NCBI GenBank assembly: GCA_003646505.1
Contig: QMKT01000081.1
Coordinates: 1-8,516 of the forward strand
Length of the DNA: 8,516 bases
Origin: Campylobacterota bacterium
Lineage (GTDB): Bacteria; Campylobacterota; Campylobacteria; Campylobacterales; Sulfurovaceae
Reading direction: 5' to 3'
The notes beneath the pieces are model-generated. The model saw only the letters and a program-made list of their open reading frames with translations, was not told the DNA's origin and searched no databases. Position numbers and translations under genes: made by a program. Shown one piece after another: positions 1 through 5,571 of the stretch; within the stretch, counting starts at the first letter, position 1, and every line of letters starts with the position of its first letter.

Positions 1-579
1 CACTTTACAAAGTACTTTAAAGGTCTGCGTCGTAAAAAACACTATATGTGTAGGATCCTGATGATAATACCATTTTTTAAATGCTTCTGTATCATTAGGA
101 TGAAACTGTGTTTGAATTGCCAGAAATCCACCCTTTTCCAACCGTCCCAACAAATCTTCAAATACATCTCTTGGCTGATGTAAATGTTCAAAAACTTCTG
201 TGGAAACGATAAGATCATATTTCTTACTTTCATTTAGTGTATCCGGATGATAAATAGGATCATAATAATCACAGCGCACCCCTTCTTTTTCCAAAAGGCT
301 TGCCAAAAGAGAGCTTCTTCCGCAGCCAAAATCCAATGCTGTTTCAGGATGGTCCGCTAAAGGTAGGGTAAAGTCCAAAAAACGTTTAAAATAGGCTTGG
401 TATCCTTCATCTTCTGCATCATTTTCATGCAAGTTATAACGCTCTTTTTGAGAATTAAGATCTTGATAAACTTCTGGTGATTTAAATATATATTCACAAT
501 CTTCACAATGATAGTATATGATATCTGTTTTCTCGTATACAAAGGACACTGTAGCTTTGTCGCAAATATGACAGTTCAT
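1..579 (-). CDS. Class I SAM-dependent methyltransferase with N-terminal zinc ribbon (3' end cut by window)
   Basis: The reading frame starts at ATG 579-577 and stays open for 193 codons to the window edge, so the C-terminus is missing. Residues C3, C6, C25 and C28 form a CxxC...CxxC zinc-ribbon-like head. Residues 82-87 read LDFGCG, the glycine-rich SAM-binding motif I; D107 is a candidate acidic residue ending strand 2; EVFEHL at 128-133 and the DPTHIVFFT stretch at 175-183 are typical of Methyltransf_23/UbiE-like enzymes. An AAGG ribosome binding site lies 5 nt before the ATG. The family transfers a methyl group from SAM, but the substrate cannot be read from sequence. Cys4-headed enzymes of this sort often sit in surface sugar or small-molecule modification loci; here the neighbour is divergent and gives no clue. 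Confidence is high for the fold and low for the substrate. Confidence 0.88.
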   Translation of the reverse strand, partial: MNCHICDKATVSFVYEKTDIIYYHCEDCEYIFKSPEVYQDLNSQKERYNLHENDAEDEGYQAYFKRFLDFTLPLADHPETALDFGCGRSSLLASLLEKEGVRCDYYDPIYHPDTLNESKKYDLIVSTEVFEHLHQPRDVFEDLLGRLEKGGFLAIQTQFHPNDTEAFKKWYYHQDPTHIVFFTTQTFKVLCKV

Positions 580-619
580 GGAAGCCTTTATATTTTATAT
601 ATGCGTATGGTACTTTGTC

Positions 620-631
620 TAGATTAATCTA
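620..631. repeat. 12-bp perfect palindrome TAGATTAATCTA
   Basis: TAGATTAATCTA reads the same on both strands and lies 41 bp upstream of the methyltransferase start, in the divergent intergenic region (580-740). It could be an operator for the minus-strand gene. Perfect AT-rich 12-mers also arise by chance, so the regulatory role is only inferred. Confidence 0.35.
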
Positions 632-659
632 TGTTAAAAAATTGTTCAAGTTAACTATC

Positions 660-685
660 AAGTGGGTTTTCTATACTCACTTTTT
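660..685 (+). terminator. Terminator-like hairpin with T-run ahead of the TRAP protein promoter
   Basis: AAGTGGGT (660-667) can pair with ACTCACTT (675-682), including one G-U pair, around a 7-nt loop, and the T-run continues to 685. It has the shape of a small intrinsic terminator on the plus strand, yet no plus-strand gene lies upstream in the window. It may block stray read-through into the promoter that follows, or be a dyad operator over its -35 region. Weak evidence. Confidence 0.3.
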
Positions 686-692
686 CAAATCC

Positions 693-701
693 TGCTATAA
701 T
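693..701 (+). promoter_or_regulatory. Extended -10 promoter of the TRAP solute-binding protein gene
   Basis: TGCTATAAT is a perfect extended -10 element (TGn plus TATAAT). No good -35 box is seen, as is common in Campylobacterota. Transcription would start near 708, giving a leader of about 33 nt to the ATG at 741. Confidence 0.6.
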
Positions 702-740
702 TCCATACATATTTAGGTACATAAAAAGGCAAATATATAA

Positions 741-1838
741 ATGAAAAGAAGAGACTTTTTAACCACAACAGCATTAGGCGCCACAGCACTTGCTGTCAAT
801 GGATGTCATAGAGCAGAAGAAAAATCAGAAGATGGATCTGTAGCCATCAAAAAAGCTAAAAAGGTCACACTTAAACTTGCTACCTCATGGCCTGCGCACT
901 TTCCCATTATGGGAACGGGTGTCGATAACTTTGCCAAACGTTGTTTTGAACTCTCTGGAGGAAGTCTGGAGATCAAAGTCTATGCTAAAAATATCCTTGT
1001 CCCTGCCCTGCAGGTATTTGATGCAACTTCCGCTGCTCAGATAGATGCTTTTCACTCTGGTGTCTACTACTGGAAGGGTAAAAACCCCGCCTTTTCAATC
1101 TTTGGTGGCATGCCTTTGGGTCTCACCAGTGAAGAGATGATCACCTGGATGAAATTCGGTGGAGGGTATGATCTTTGGCGTGAGATGTATGGTAAGTTCA
1201 ACCTCTACCCACTTATAGGTGGTACTACAGGTCCTCAAATGGGTGGCTGGTTTAAAAATGAGATCAATTCTCTGGCTGATCTAAAAGGTCTTAAAATGCG
1301 TATCCCTGGACTTGGTGGCGAAGTGATGAAAAAACTTGGGGTTAATCCCGTGCTTCTTCCTGCCGGAGAGATCTATACTTCTCTTGAACGTGGTACGATT
1401 GATGCGACTGAATGGGTAGGACCTGCACTTGACAGTATGATGGGCTTTGCCAAAGCAGCTCCTTATTACTATACCGGATGGCATGAGCCTGGTTCCATCC
1501 TGGAGATCACTTTTAACAAAACACGGTGGGAAAAGCTAAGTGCTGAGCATCAAGCCATCATCACTGCTGCCTCCGAAGAGATGACCGCAACTATGCTGCA
1601 AGAGTTTCGTTATGAAAATTCAAAAGCACTGCAGACATTACCCGAAAATGTACAGATCAAAACATTCCCTAAAGATATGATGGATGCAGCCAAGATAGCC
1701 CTTCAGGAAGTACTTGAAAAAGAGAGTACTAAAAGTGATGACTTTAAACGTGTTTTGGAAAGTTATCAGAAATTTGTAAAACTAAATAAGCCTTGGGATG
1801 ATATAAGTACCAAAAACTTTTTAGAGATCAGAGGATAA
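741..1838 (+). CDS. dctP: TRAP transporter solute-binding protein, DctP/TakP-like, Tat-exported probable lipoprotein
   Basis: A 365-residue extracytoplasmic solute receptor of the TRAP family, which delivers organic acids to a DctQM-type permease. The N-terminus has a twin-arginine motif (RRDFL, 3-7), a short hydrophobic stretch and then VNGC with C22 as probable lipid-anchored cysteine; asparagine before the glycine makes the lipobox imperfect. The mature part begins with LKLATSW (44-50). KMRIPG with R187 matches the family's carboxylate-binding arginine, and GTIDATEWVGPALD (218-231) is the hallmark stretch of TakP-like receptors, which bind 2-oxo acids through a metal. The ligand here is inferred by family only. 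The AAAAAGG ribosome binding site lies 11 nt before the ATG. No DctQ or DctM gene is adjacent: the upstream gene is divergent and the downstream one convergent, so the receptor is an orphan in this window. Confidence 0.9.
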   Translation: MKRRDFLTTTALGATALAVNGCHRAEEKSEDGSVAIKKAKKVTLKLATSWPAHFPIMGTGVDNFAKRCFELSGGSLEIKVYAKNILVPALQVFDATSAAQIDAFHSGVYYWKGKNPAFSIFGGMPLGLTSEEMITWMKFGGGYDLWREMYGKFNLYPLIGGTTGPQMGGWFKNEINSLADLKGLKMRIPGLGGEVMKKLGVNPVLLPAGEIYTSLERGTIDATEWVGPALDSMMGFAKAAPYYYTGWHEPGSILEITFNKTRWEKLSAEHQAIITAASEEMTATMLQEFRYENSKALQTLPENVQIKTFPKDMMDAAKIALQEVLEKESTKSDDFKRVLESYQKFVKLNKPWDDISTKNFLEIRG

Positions 1839-1851
1839 ATCCTCCAGATCT
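1825..1851. terminator. Hairpin between convergent genes, spanning one stop codon and abutting the other
   Basis: AGATC-A-GAGGAT at 1825-1836 pairs with ATCCTC-CA-GATCT at 1839-1851, giving 6 + 5 bp around a 2-nt loop and a small internal bulge. It lies over the stop of the TRAP receptor gene (1836-1838) and ends next to the stop of the convergent cytochrome gene (1853-1855). On the minus strand it is followed shortly by a TTTTT run; on the plus strand the T-run is poor. It probably terminates the minus-strand transcript and perhaps both. Confidence 0.5.
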
Positions 1852-1852
1852 A

Positions 1853-2632
1853 TTAAAGATCCCAAAATGGGAATAAATACTCCATTTGTTCATCTGTTAA
1901 AATAGCAGTCGTTTCAGAAATACATTTGAGATGTACTTTTGTCGCTTGTGCTTTTAATTTTGCAACTTCATCGACTTTTGCATCCACACTTTTAGGATCT
2001 TCACCGTCTACCAAAACCTCTATGATATCTGCTTCCAATACTTTAATCTGTTTTTTGAGCTTACCTACCGCTGACATCGTATCAATACGTACATCGATCA
2101 ATTTGTCTTTTTGATCTTCAGTCAATCCAAGTGTTGCCTTGTCCCAATTGTGTACGAGCACCTTAGTCATATGAGGTAATGCCCTTTGATTGATGAGGAA
2201 TGGTGAATTAACCAAGGCATTCATTTTGTCATTTCTCTGTATCTCTTTGATCATCGTAACAAATTTTGGACTAGGGAAATTGGCTATTAAATGATCTGCA
2301 ACAACTCCTAAATCTGCTTCTGAAATTTTACCTTTCAGTGAAGGCATCACACCAAATTGTTCTACTTTATTGGATTCACATACAGATTTAGATGCTTTAG
2401 GATTGATAGCATAATCTATAATGAAAGCTTTGATCTTTTTTTTATCACTCATATCAAGGTTGATATGAAACATAACAGCATCCATAGCCGGTGCTTTCAT
2501 ATCTGGGATCATGGCTGGTGTAGGTGTTGTTAATGTATGACATGAAGCACAGTTTGTTTTAGTTAGCTGGGCACCAGAGGATGCAAATATCATCGTACTT
2601 GTCAATGTTAATAGCAATAAAATTTTTTGCAT
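1853..2632 (-). CDS. Periplasmic cytochrome c with C-terminal Spy/CpxP-like helical region
   Basis: 259 residues. A cleavable signal peptide (about 1-18, ending FASS) is followed by a single haem-c site CASCH (28-32). M96 in the FGVMPSLKG stretch is the likely distal haem ligand, so residues 19-120 form a small class I cytochrome. From about 125 the protein is unlike a cytochrome: a charged helical region holds two LTxxQ motifs, LTEDQ (170-174) and LTDEQ (245-249), with a coiled-coil-like segment between them. LTxxQ pairs are the signature of the Spy/CpxP/metal-resistance periplasmic family. Two further cysteines (C85, C237) are present. AAGGA precedes the ATG by about 10 nt. The electron partner is unknown. 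It follows the DUF4389 gene on the same strand by 83 bp but has a TATAAT of its own, so the two may be transcribed separately. Confidence 0.85.
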   Translation of the reverse strand: MQKILLLLTLTSTMIFASSGAQLTKTNCASCHTLTTPTPAMIPDMKAPAMDAVMFHINLDMSDKKKIKAFIIDYAINPKASKSVCESNKVEQFGVMPSLKGKISEADLGVVADHLIANFPSPKFVTMIKEIQRNDKMNALVNSPFLINQRALPHMTKVLVHNWDKATLGLTEDQKDKLIDVRIDTMSAVGKLKKQIKVLEADIIEVLVDGEDPKSVDAKVDEVAKLKAQATKVHLKCISETTAILTDEQMEYLFPFWDL

Positions 2633-2661
2633 AATGATTATTCCTTAAAATTTTTGTAAAA

Positions 2662-2667
2662 ATTATA
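2662..2667 (-). promoter_or_regulatory. Candidate -10 box of the cytochrome c gene
   Basis: TATAAT on the minus strand, 29 bp before the cytochrome ATG. No -35 box at the usual spacing was seen. It would allow transcription independent of the upstream DUF4389 gene. Confidence 0.45.
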
Positions 2668-2715
2668 GTGGTCAACTATGAACAGAGTATGAACTGGCCG
2701 TATTAATAGTATGCA

Positions 2716-2988
2716 TTAAATATCAGGCCAATCACCTATAGGCCATGGTTTTGCATTTGTATTAAAACCTACATACTCCACAAGCTGCTTTGTATACTCA
2801 GCCATATTTTGAGTAAACACCAAGATCTTTGCATTGGGTTCATCACCTAGCCAACTATAGATAAACTGTGTAATTGTGATCACAAAAAGAACCATAGAGA
2901 TAAATCTACCTATGATTAAATAAAGAAGCGTGTATAACACTCTTTCAATACTTGGTTTTGGCTGTCCTACTACCTCTGTTTCATCCAT
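2716..2988 (-). CDS. DUF4389 family small membrane protein
   Basis: 90 residues from the start chosen here. The body matches the DUF4389 pattern: an Arg-rich entry (ERVLYTLLYLIIGRFISMVL), one long or two short hydrophobic helices, a polar loop with GDEPNAK, the amphipathic FTQNMAEYTKQLVEYVGF segment, and the PWPIGDWP end that corresponds to the family's conserved PFPFxxWP. The role of the family is unknown; it is predicted to sit in the inner membrane. Two ATGs compete: AAGGAT ends directly against the upstream ATG (2994-2992), too close for initiation, but stands 7 nt from the second (2988-2986), so the shorter product beginning MDETEVV is preferred. The gene has its own promoter and diverges from the riboswitch-controlled lipoprotein gene. 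Confidence 0.85.
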   Translation of the reverse strand: MDETEVVGQPKPSIERVLYTLLYLIIGRFISMVLFVITITQFIYSWLGDEPNAKILVFTQNMAEYTKQLVEYVGFNTNAKPWPIGDWPDI

Positions 2989-3008
2989 GACCATATCCTT
3001 TTTATTTT

Positions 3009-3017
3009 ATTATATCA
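3009..3017 (-). promoter_or_regulatory. Extended -10 promoter of the DUF4389 gene
   Basis: Read on the minus strand the bases are TGATATAAT, a perfect extended -10. Transcription would start near 3002, right at the ribosome binding site, giving a leader of only about 13 nt. Confidence 0.55.
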
Positions 3018-3100
3018 CGTTTAAACTCTAGCAACATACACCCTAAGAATAATTTAACTTATCTTCCTATACAATTAAAACGATATACATATGAAATATT

Positions 3101-3128
3101 TTAAATAAAATGCATGTATTTTATTTAA
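3101..3128. repeat. 28-bp near-perfect palindrome upstream of the riboswitch
   Basis: Arms TTAAATAAAA (3101-3110) and TTTTATTTAA (3119-3128) are exact reverse complements, and the 8-nt centre TGCATGTA adds three of four possible pairs, so 13 of 14 positions are symmetric. The right arm overlaps the probable -10 box of the riboswitch transcript. The arrangement fits a dimeric repressor's operator. Low sequence complexity raises the chance of coincidence. Confidence 0.5.
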
Positions 3129-3129
3129 T
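3124..3129 (+). promoter_or_regulatory. Probable -10 box of the riboswitch and lipoprotein transcript
   Basis: TTTAAT matches the consensus TATAAT at five of six positions. A start about 7 nt downstream (near 3136) would place the 5' end exactly where the aptamer's closing stem begins, which supports the assignment. No -35 box is evident. Confidence 0.4.
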
Positions 3130-3136
3130 TCAACTA

Positions 3137-3217
3137 ATTTTGTTGCGCCAAACTTGTTGTGAAGCAAGGACGGAAAGCTATGGGTCTTACACTTTAAGAT
3201 CGCCAGGCTACCAAAAT
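3137..3217 (+). promoter_or_regulatory. Cyclic-di-GMP-I (GEMM) class riboswitch aptamer
   Basis: The stretch follows the GEMM-I layout piece by piece. A CAAA core (3149-3152) is followed by the hairpin CUUGUU-GUGA-AGCAAG (3153-3168), whose GNRA tetraloop is the expected tertiary contact. Next come GGACGGAAAGC (3168-3178), corresponding to the conserved GGACGCAAAGC; a second hairpin with UGGGUCUU (3181-3188) against AAGAUCGCCA (3196-3205); and GGCUACC (3206-3212), corresponding to GGUUACC. The closing stem forms from AUUUUG (3137-3142) with CAAAAU (3212-3217) and GCC (3147-3149) with GGC (3206-3208). The class senses cyclic di-GMP, and some members cyclic AMP-GMP. The bases just before the CAAA core differ from the common GGC, so ligand choice is uncertain. 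It lies 52 nt before the lipoprotein start. No clear terminator follows, so translational or alternative-pairing control is more likely than attenuation. Confidence 0.85.
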
Positions 3218-3268
3218 CAATTAATACTTCTTTTGAGCAACATCCATTTACATTAAGGATATATAACT

Positions 3269-4129
3269 ATGAAAAAATTTCATAAATTGATAGGCATTGT
3301 ACTATCGTTAACAATGATTACATTCATCTCAGGATGTGGAGGTGGCAGTAGTGATACAACAGCTACCACACAAACAGGAACAGTTGCACTCAGTCTTACA
3401 GATGCCCCAACTGATGATGAGAATATTAAAGGGGTGTATGTCACTTTTGATGCACTACGCTACCAATATGCAGACAGCAATGACAGTTGGCAAGATGTCG
3501 ACCTGAATGAATCAAGAACGATCAATCTACTTGATCTCCAAGATGGGAACACGACACTGCTCAACTATGTAGAATTACCCGCAGGTGAGATCTCACATGT
3601 ACGTTTTGTGATAGATACTGACAGATGTTATGTTGATCTTGTAGTAGGAGGTGAGCAACTTTTGGAAGTTCCAAGTGGAGACCAGACAGGATTTAAAGCT
3701 ATTGGAGGATTTACTATTCCAGCAGGTGGAAAGGTCAATGTGACTGCTGATTTTGATGTAAGAAAATCTGTTACCAACACAGGGAATGGGAGATATAAGC
3801 TTCGTCCTACTATCAAGATCATTGATAATGTAACAGTGGGCGAGATCAATGGTACAGTAACGCTAGCCCTAGATGCAAATGTTTCTTCTGTAATCATATA
3901 TGCCTATGAAGAGAGTACATGGGATAATTCTGAAGTTGATACATTTACAAATTCTGTTTTAAGTGCTGATGCCACAGATGGTACTTATATTCTACCTTGG
4001 CTTACTACAGGAATTTATGATCTTATTGTTACGTCCCAAGATGTTAATGGTACCTATCTGGAAATCTTAGAACAGGTCTATAATGTACCTGTTGTAGCAA
4101 ATGAAACCACCATAGTAAATATTCCATAA
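3269..4129 (+). CDS. DUF4382 domain lipoprotein under riboswitch control
   Basis: 286 residues. A lipoprotein signal peptide ends in the lipobox ISGC with C23 as the acylated cysteine, followed by a Gly/Ser/Thr-rich tether (24-36). Residues 37-185 match DUF4382: GTVALSLTDAPTDD at the start, the LPAGEISHVRFVID stretch, a VPSGDQTGFK loop (134-143), a FDVRKSV segment (162-168) and YKLRPTIKI (176-184). Residues 188-286 form a second beta-rich module resembling carboxypeptidase-regulatory/Ig-like domains (GEINGTVTLA... to YNVPVVANETTIVNIP). The function of DUF4382 is not known; the layout suggests a surface or periplasmic adhesion or binding protein. AAGGAT at 3255-3260 lies 8 nt before the ATG. 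The upstream GEMM aptamer implies control by a cyclic dinucleotide, which usually governs attachment and surface structures. A terminator follows. Confidence 0.87.
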   Translation: MKKFHKLIGIVLSLTMITFISGCGGGSSDTTATTQTGTVALSLTDAPTDDENIKGVYVTFDALRYQYADSNDSWQDVDLNESRTINLLDLQDGNTTLLNYVELPAGEISHVRFVIDTDRCYVDLVVGGEQLLEVPSGDQTGFKAIGGFTIPAGGKVNVTADFDVRKSVTNTGNGRYKLRPTIKIIDNVTVGEINGTVTLALDANVSSVIIYAYEESTWDNSEVDTFTNSVLSADATDGTYILPWLTTGIYDLIVTSQDVNGTYLEILEQVYNVPVVANETTIVNIP

Positions 4130-4139
4130 GTATTCAACC

Positions 4140-4164
4140 AACCCCTACTTTATCAAGTAGGGTT
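4140..4164 (+). terminator. Rho-independent terminator after the DUF4382 gene
   Basis: CCCTACTT (4143-4150) pairs with AAGTAGGG (4155-4162) around the loop TATC, extended by two A-T pairs past a bulged C, and is followed by a T-rich stretch (ACATTTTATTT). It lies between convergent genes and touches the stop codon of the minus-strand DUF234 gene, so it may work in both directions. Confidence 0.7.
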
Positions 4165-5089
4165 AATACATTTTATTTGTATGCTCAAGCAGATCTTTTT
4201 CACTTAGGTCTGCGACAAGACCACTAAGATTTCTAAGAGAAAAAAGTTGTAACTTCTCCCCTTTTTCTTTTTTAAGTTCAGATGAAAATTTATTTTTAGA
4301 AAAAATGATAAAGCTTTCTACTTTAAGTTCAGCCTGAGTACACTTCTCTTTTAATTTTGTCAATTCATTTTTATTAGCCTTGGACTTAGAATACTTAGAG
4401 ACTCCGGCTATCAGTTCACCAGACTTTCTTTTTATCAAAATATCTATCTCAACATTTTTATCCCAATAACCACCTAGAGCAACAATAGGATCTCCTTCAA
4501 AAGTATCTTTAAAACCTTGTTGGAACATTTCTAAGACCAGTTGATCATAGATCAGTGTAGAAAAGCCTGCCTTCATATGAGACCAGCGTTCCTTTACTTC
4601 CTTGTAATCACCCTCTTTTATACTTTTATAAGTAGGAGAAATGACTGCAAACCAAAAACGCATAAAGGGAGTAATAAATAAAAGCTTGTCTGAAATACCA
4701 TCTTTTTCATTTACCGGTTTTTCCACTGATTTATCAAAGACTAAAAAACCATCTTTTATAAGAAAATCAATTACCTCTTCACCCTCTTCTCTCCCTATAT
4801 TTACTTTTTTAAAGGCAGAATATTCTCGCCTGTCTCCCGTAGCTATAGCTGTAAGCATTGCATGATATGTAGGCTTTGAATGTGTGATCTTTGTAAGATC
4901 ACCATGTATGTAACGATAATTAGAGAGTACTTTTTTTTCTATAAGTTCTTCAATGGGTTTAGAGAAATCAACATTCCACCCCATGCCACCAAAGACAGCA
5001 AAATATTCGACAGCCTGTTCAAAGTCTGTTGCCTTATTCTGATAACAAAAAGAGCGAAATTGTTGTAAAAGTGTTGGATGTGTAGACAT
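4163..5089 (-). CDS. DUF234-type PD-(D/E)XK-fold protein with winged-helix region, probably nuclease-inactive
   Basis: 308 residues, no signal peptide, cytoplasmic. The N-terminal and middle parts are helical; residues about 72-120 (THSKPTYHAM to EEVIDFLIKDGFLVFD) look like a winged helix-turn-helix. ITPFMRFWFAVISP (139-152) is the typical DUF234 entry. The C-terminal core NVEIDILIKR (212-221) keeps the PD-(D/E)XK aspartate D216, and GVSKYS (229-234) stands where the family usually has GECK: the lysine K232 remains but the catalytic-position glutamate is valine. In archaea DUF234 usually follows an AAA ATPase domain; that half is absent here. A DNA-binding or regulatory role is possible but unproven. 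The start at 5089 is preceded by AAAAAGG, 9 nt upstream. It is a single-gene unit behind a cluster of -10 boxes. Confidence 0.75.
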   Translation of the reverse strand: MSTHPTLLQQFRSFCYQNKATDFEQAVEYFAVFGGMGWNVDFSKPIEELIEKKVLSNYRYIHGDLTKITHSKPTYHAMLTAIATGDRREYSAFKKVNIGREEGEEVIDFLIKDGFLVFDKSVEKPVNEKDGISDKLLFITPFMRFWFAVISPTYKSIKEGDYKEVKERWSHMKAGFSTLIYDQLVLEMFQQGFKDTFEGDPIVALGGYWDKNVEIDILIKRKSGELIAGVSKYSKSKANKNELTKLKEKCTQAELKVESFIIFSKNKFSSELKKEKGEKLQLFSLRNLSGLVADLSEKDLLEHTNKMY

Positions 5090-5115
5090 GATAAAGGAAC
5101 CTTTTTATTTTGTGT

Positions 5116-5191
5116 ATTATAGCCTAATTATAGTATTGGAATACTCAATGAGCATTATAACCGTTGAGATATTTTAACATGTGAGATTATA
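5116..5191 (-). promoter_or_regulatory. Cluster of four perfect TATAAT boxes upstream of the DUF234 gene
   Basis: On the minus strand TATAAT occurs at 5121-5116, 5132-5127, 5159-5154 and 5191-5186. The box nearest the gene would start transcription near 5109, leaving a 20-nt leader with the ribosome binding site; the others would give longer leaders. At least one is probably the real promoter. Confidence 0.5.
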
Positions 5192-5213
5192 GCTGTTTTA
5201 CTTATGTCTTGAC

Positions 5214-5450
5214 TCAGCCAAACATACTTTTAGTGGTCAAAAGCGTTGCCAGTCCCACTATAGCGATGATGCTGAAAAATTTCATATAGTACTTATTGTT
5301 TATCATGGTAGAGACAAGGGTTCCCATGAGTACAGAAACAGCCAACAATCCATAAAGAACAAACATCAAACCAATGACATCTTCCGGCAGCTCTATGGGT
5401 CTTTTATCGGGTAGAACAAAAGTCTGTAATCCTATAGTGACGATCCACAT
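5214..5450 (-). CDS. Small three-helix membrane protein, 5' end apparently disrupted
   Basis: As an intact frame from ATG 5450-5448 this encodes 78 hydrophobic residues with two full membrane helices (EDVIGLMF...VSTMI and YYMKFFSIIAIVGLATLLT) and a short first one (MWIVTIGLQTFVLP), joined by a charged loop DKRPIELPED. I do not recognise the family. The chosen ATG has no ribosome binding site, and it cuts the first helix: the frame continues upstream through ten codons reading HTAFFSVLLY, which would complete it, then meets TGA (5483-5481), and six codons further lies ATG 5501-5499 with AGGGAT 7 nt before it. So the native start was probably 5501 and the copy here carries a nonsense codon at position 7. 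It may still be translated from an internal start. The neighbours give no functional clue. Confidence 0.55.
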   Translation of the reverse strand: MWIVTIGLQTFVLPDKRPIELPEDVIGLMFVLYGLLAVSVLMGTLVSTMINNKYYMKFFSIIAIVGLATLLTTKSMFG

Positions 5451-5538
5451 ATAAAGCAGTACTGAAAAAAAAGCTGTATGTCAATATGTTAAGATCCGCA
5501 TTAAAAGTATCCCTAATATGAAATTAATACTTATTGAG

Positions 5539-5563
5539 TAATATCAATGCTCATTTGATATTA
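5539..5563. repeat. Inverted repeat TAATATCAA-N7-TTGATATTA in the nnrS upstream region
   Basis: Two exact 9-bp arms (5539-5547 and 5555-5563) around TGCTCAT. It covers the -35 area of the nnrS promoter and also lies upstream of the divergent small membrane protein gene. This is a good candidate operator, possibly for a nitric-oxide or redox regulator, though the half-site order is opposite to the FNR/NnrR consensus TTGAT-N4-ATCAA. Confidence 0.5.
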
Positions 5564-5571
5564 TTTGGGTA

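Noticed and set aside
42..542. Minus-strand ORFs of 61-63 codons in the left 550 bp
   Set aside because: They are in other frames of the methyltransferase gene, whose own frame is open from 579 to the edge with clear SAM-binding motifs.
2989..2994. Upstream ATG as start of the DUF4389 gene
   Set aside because: The ribosome binding site ends 1 nt before it; the second ATG has 7 nt spacing and agrees better with translation initiation.
3137..3217. Small SRP RNA or other housekeeping ncRNA
   Set aside because: The GGACGGAAAGC core, two-hairpin layout and closing stem fit the GEMM aptamer; the SRP apical loop motif is absent, and the element lies in a gene leader.
3628..3897. Minus-strand ORF of 89 codons inside the DUF4382 gene
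   Set aside because: It is antisense to a well-supported gene, has no ribosome binding site or recognisable domain, and its composition reflects the complementary strand.
5481..5483. TGA read as selenocysteine in the small membrane protein
   Set aside because: No convincing SECIS-like hairpin follows the codon, and a selenocysteine at residue 7 just before a membrane helix has no known precedent I can name.
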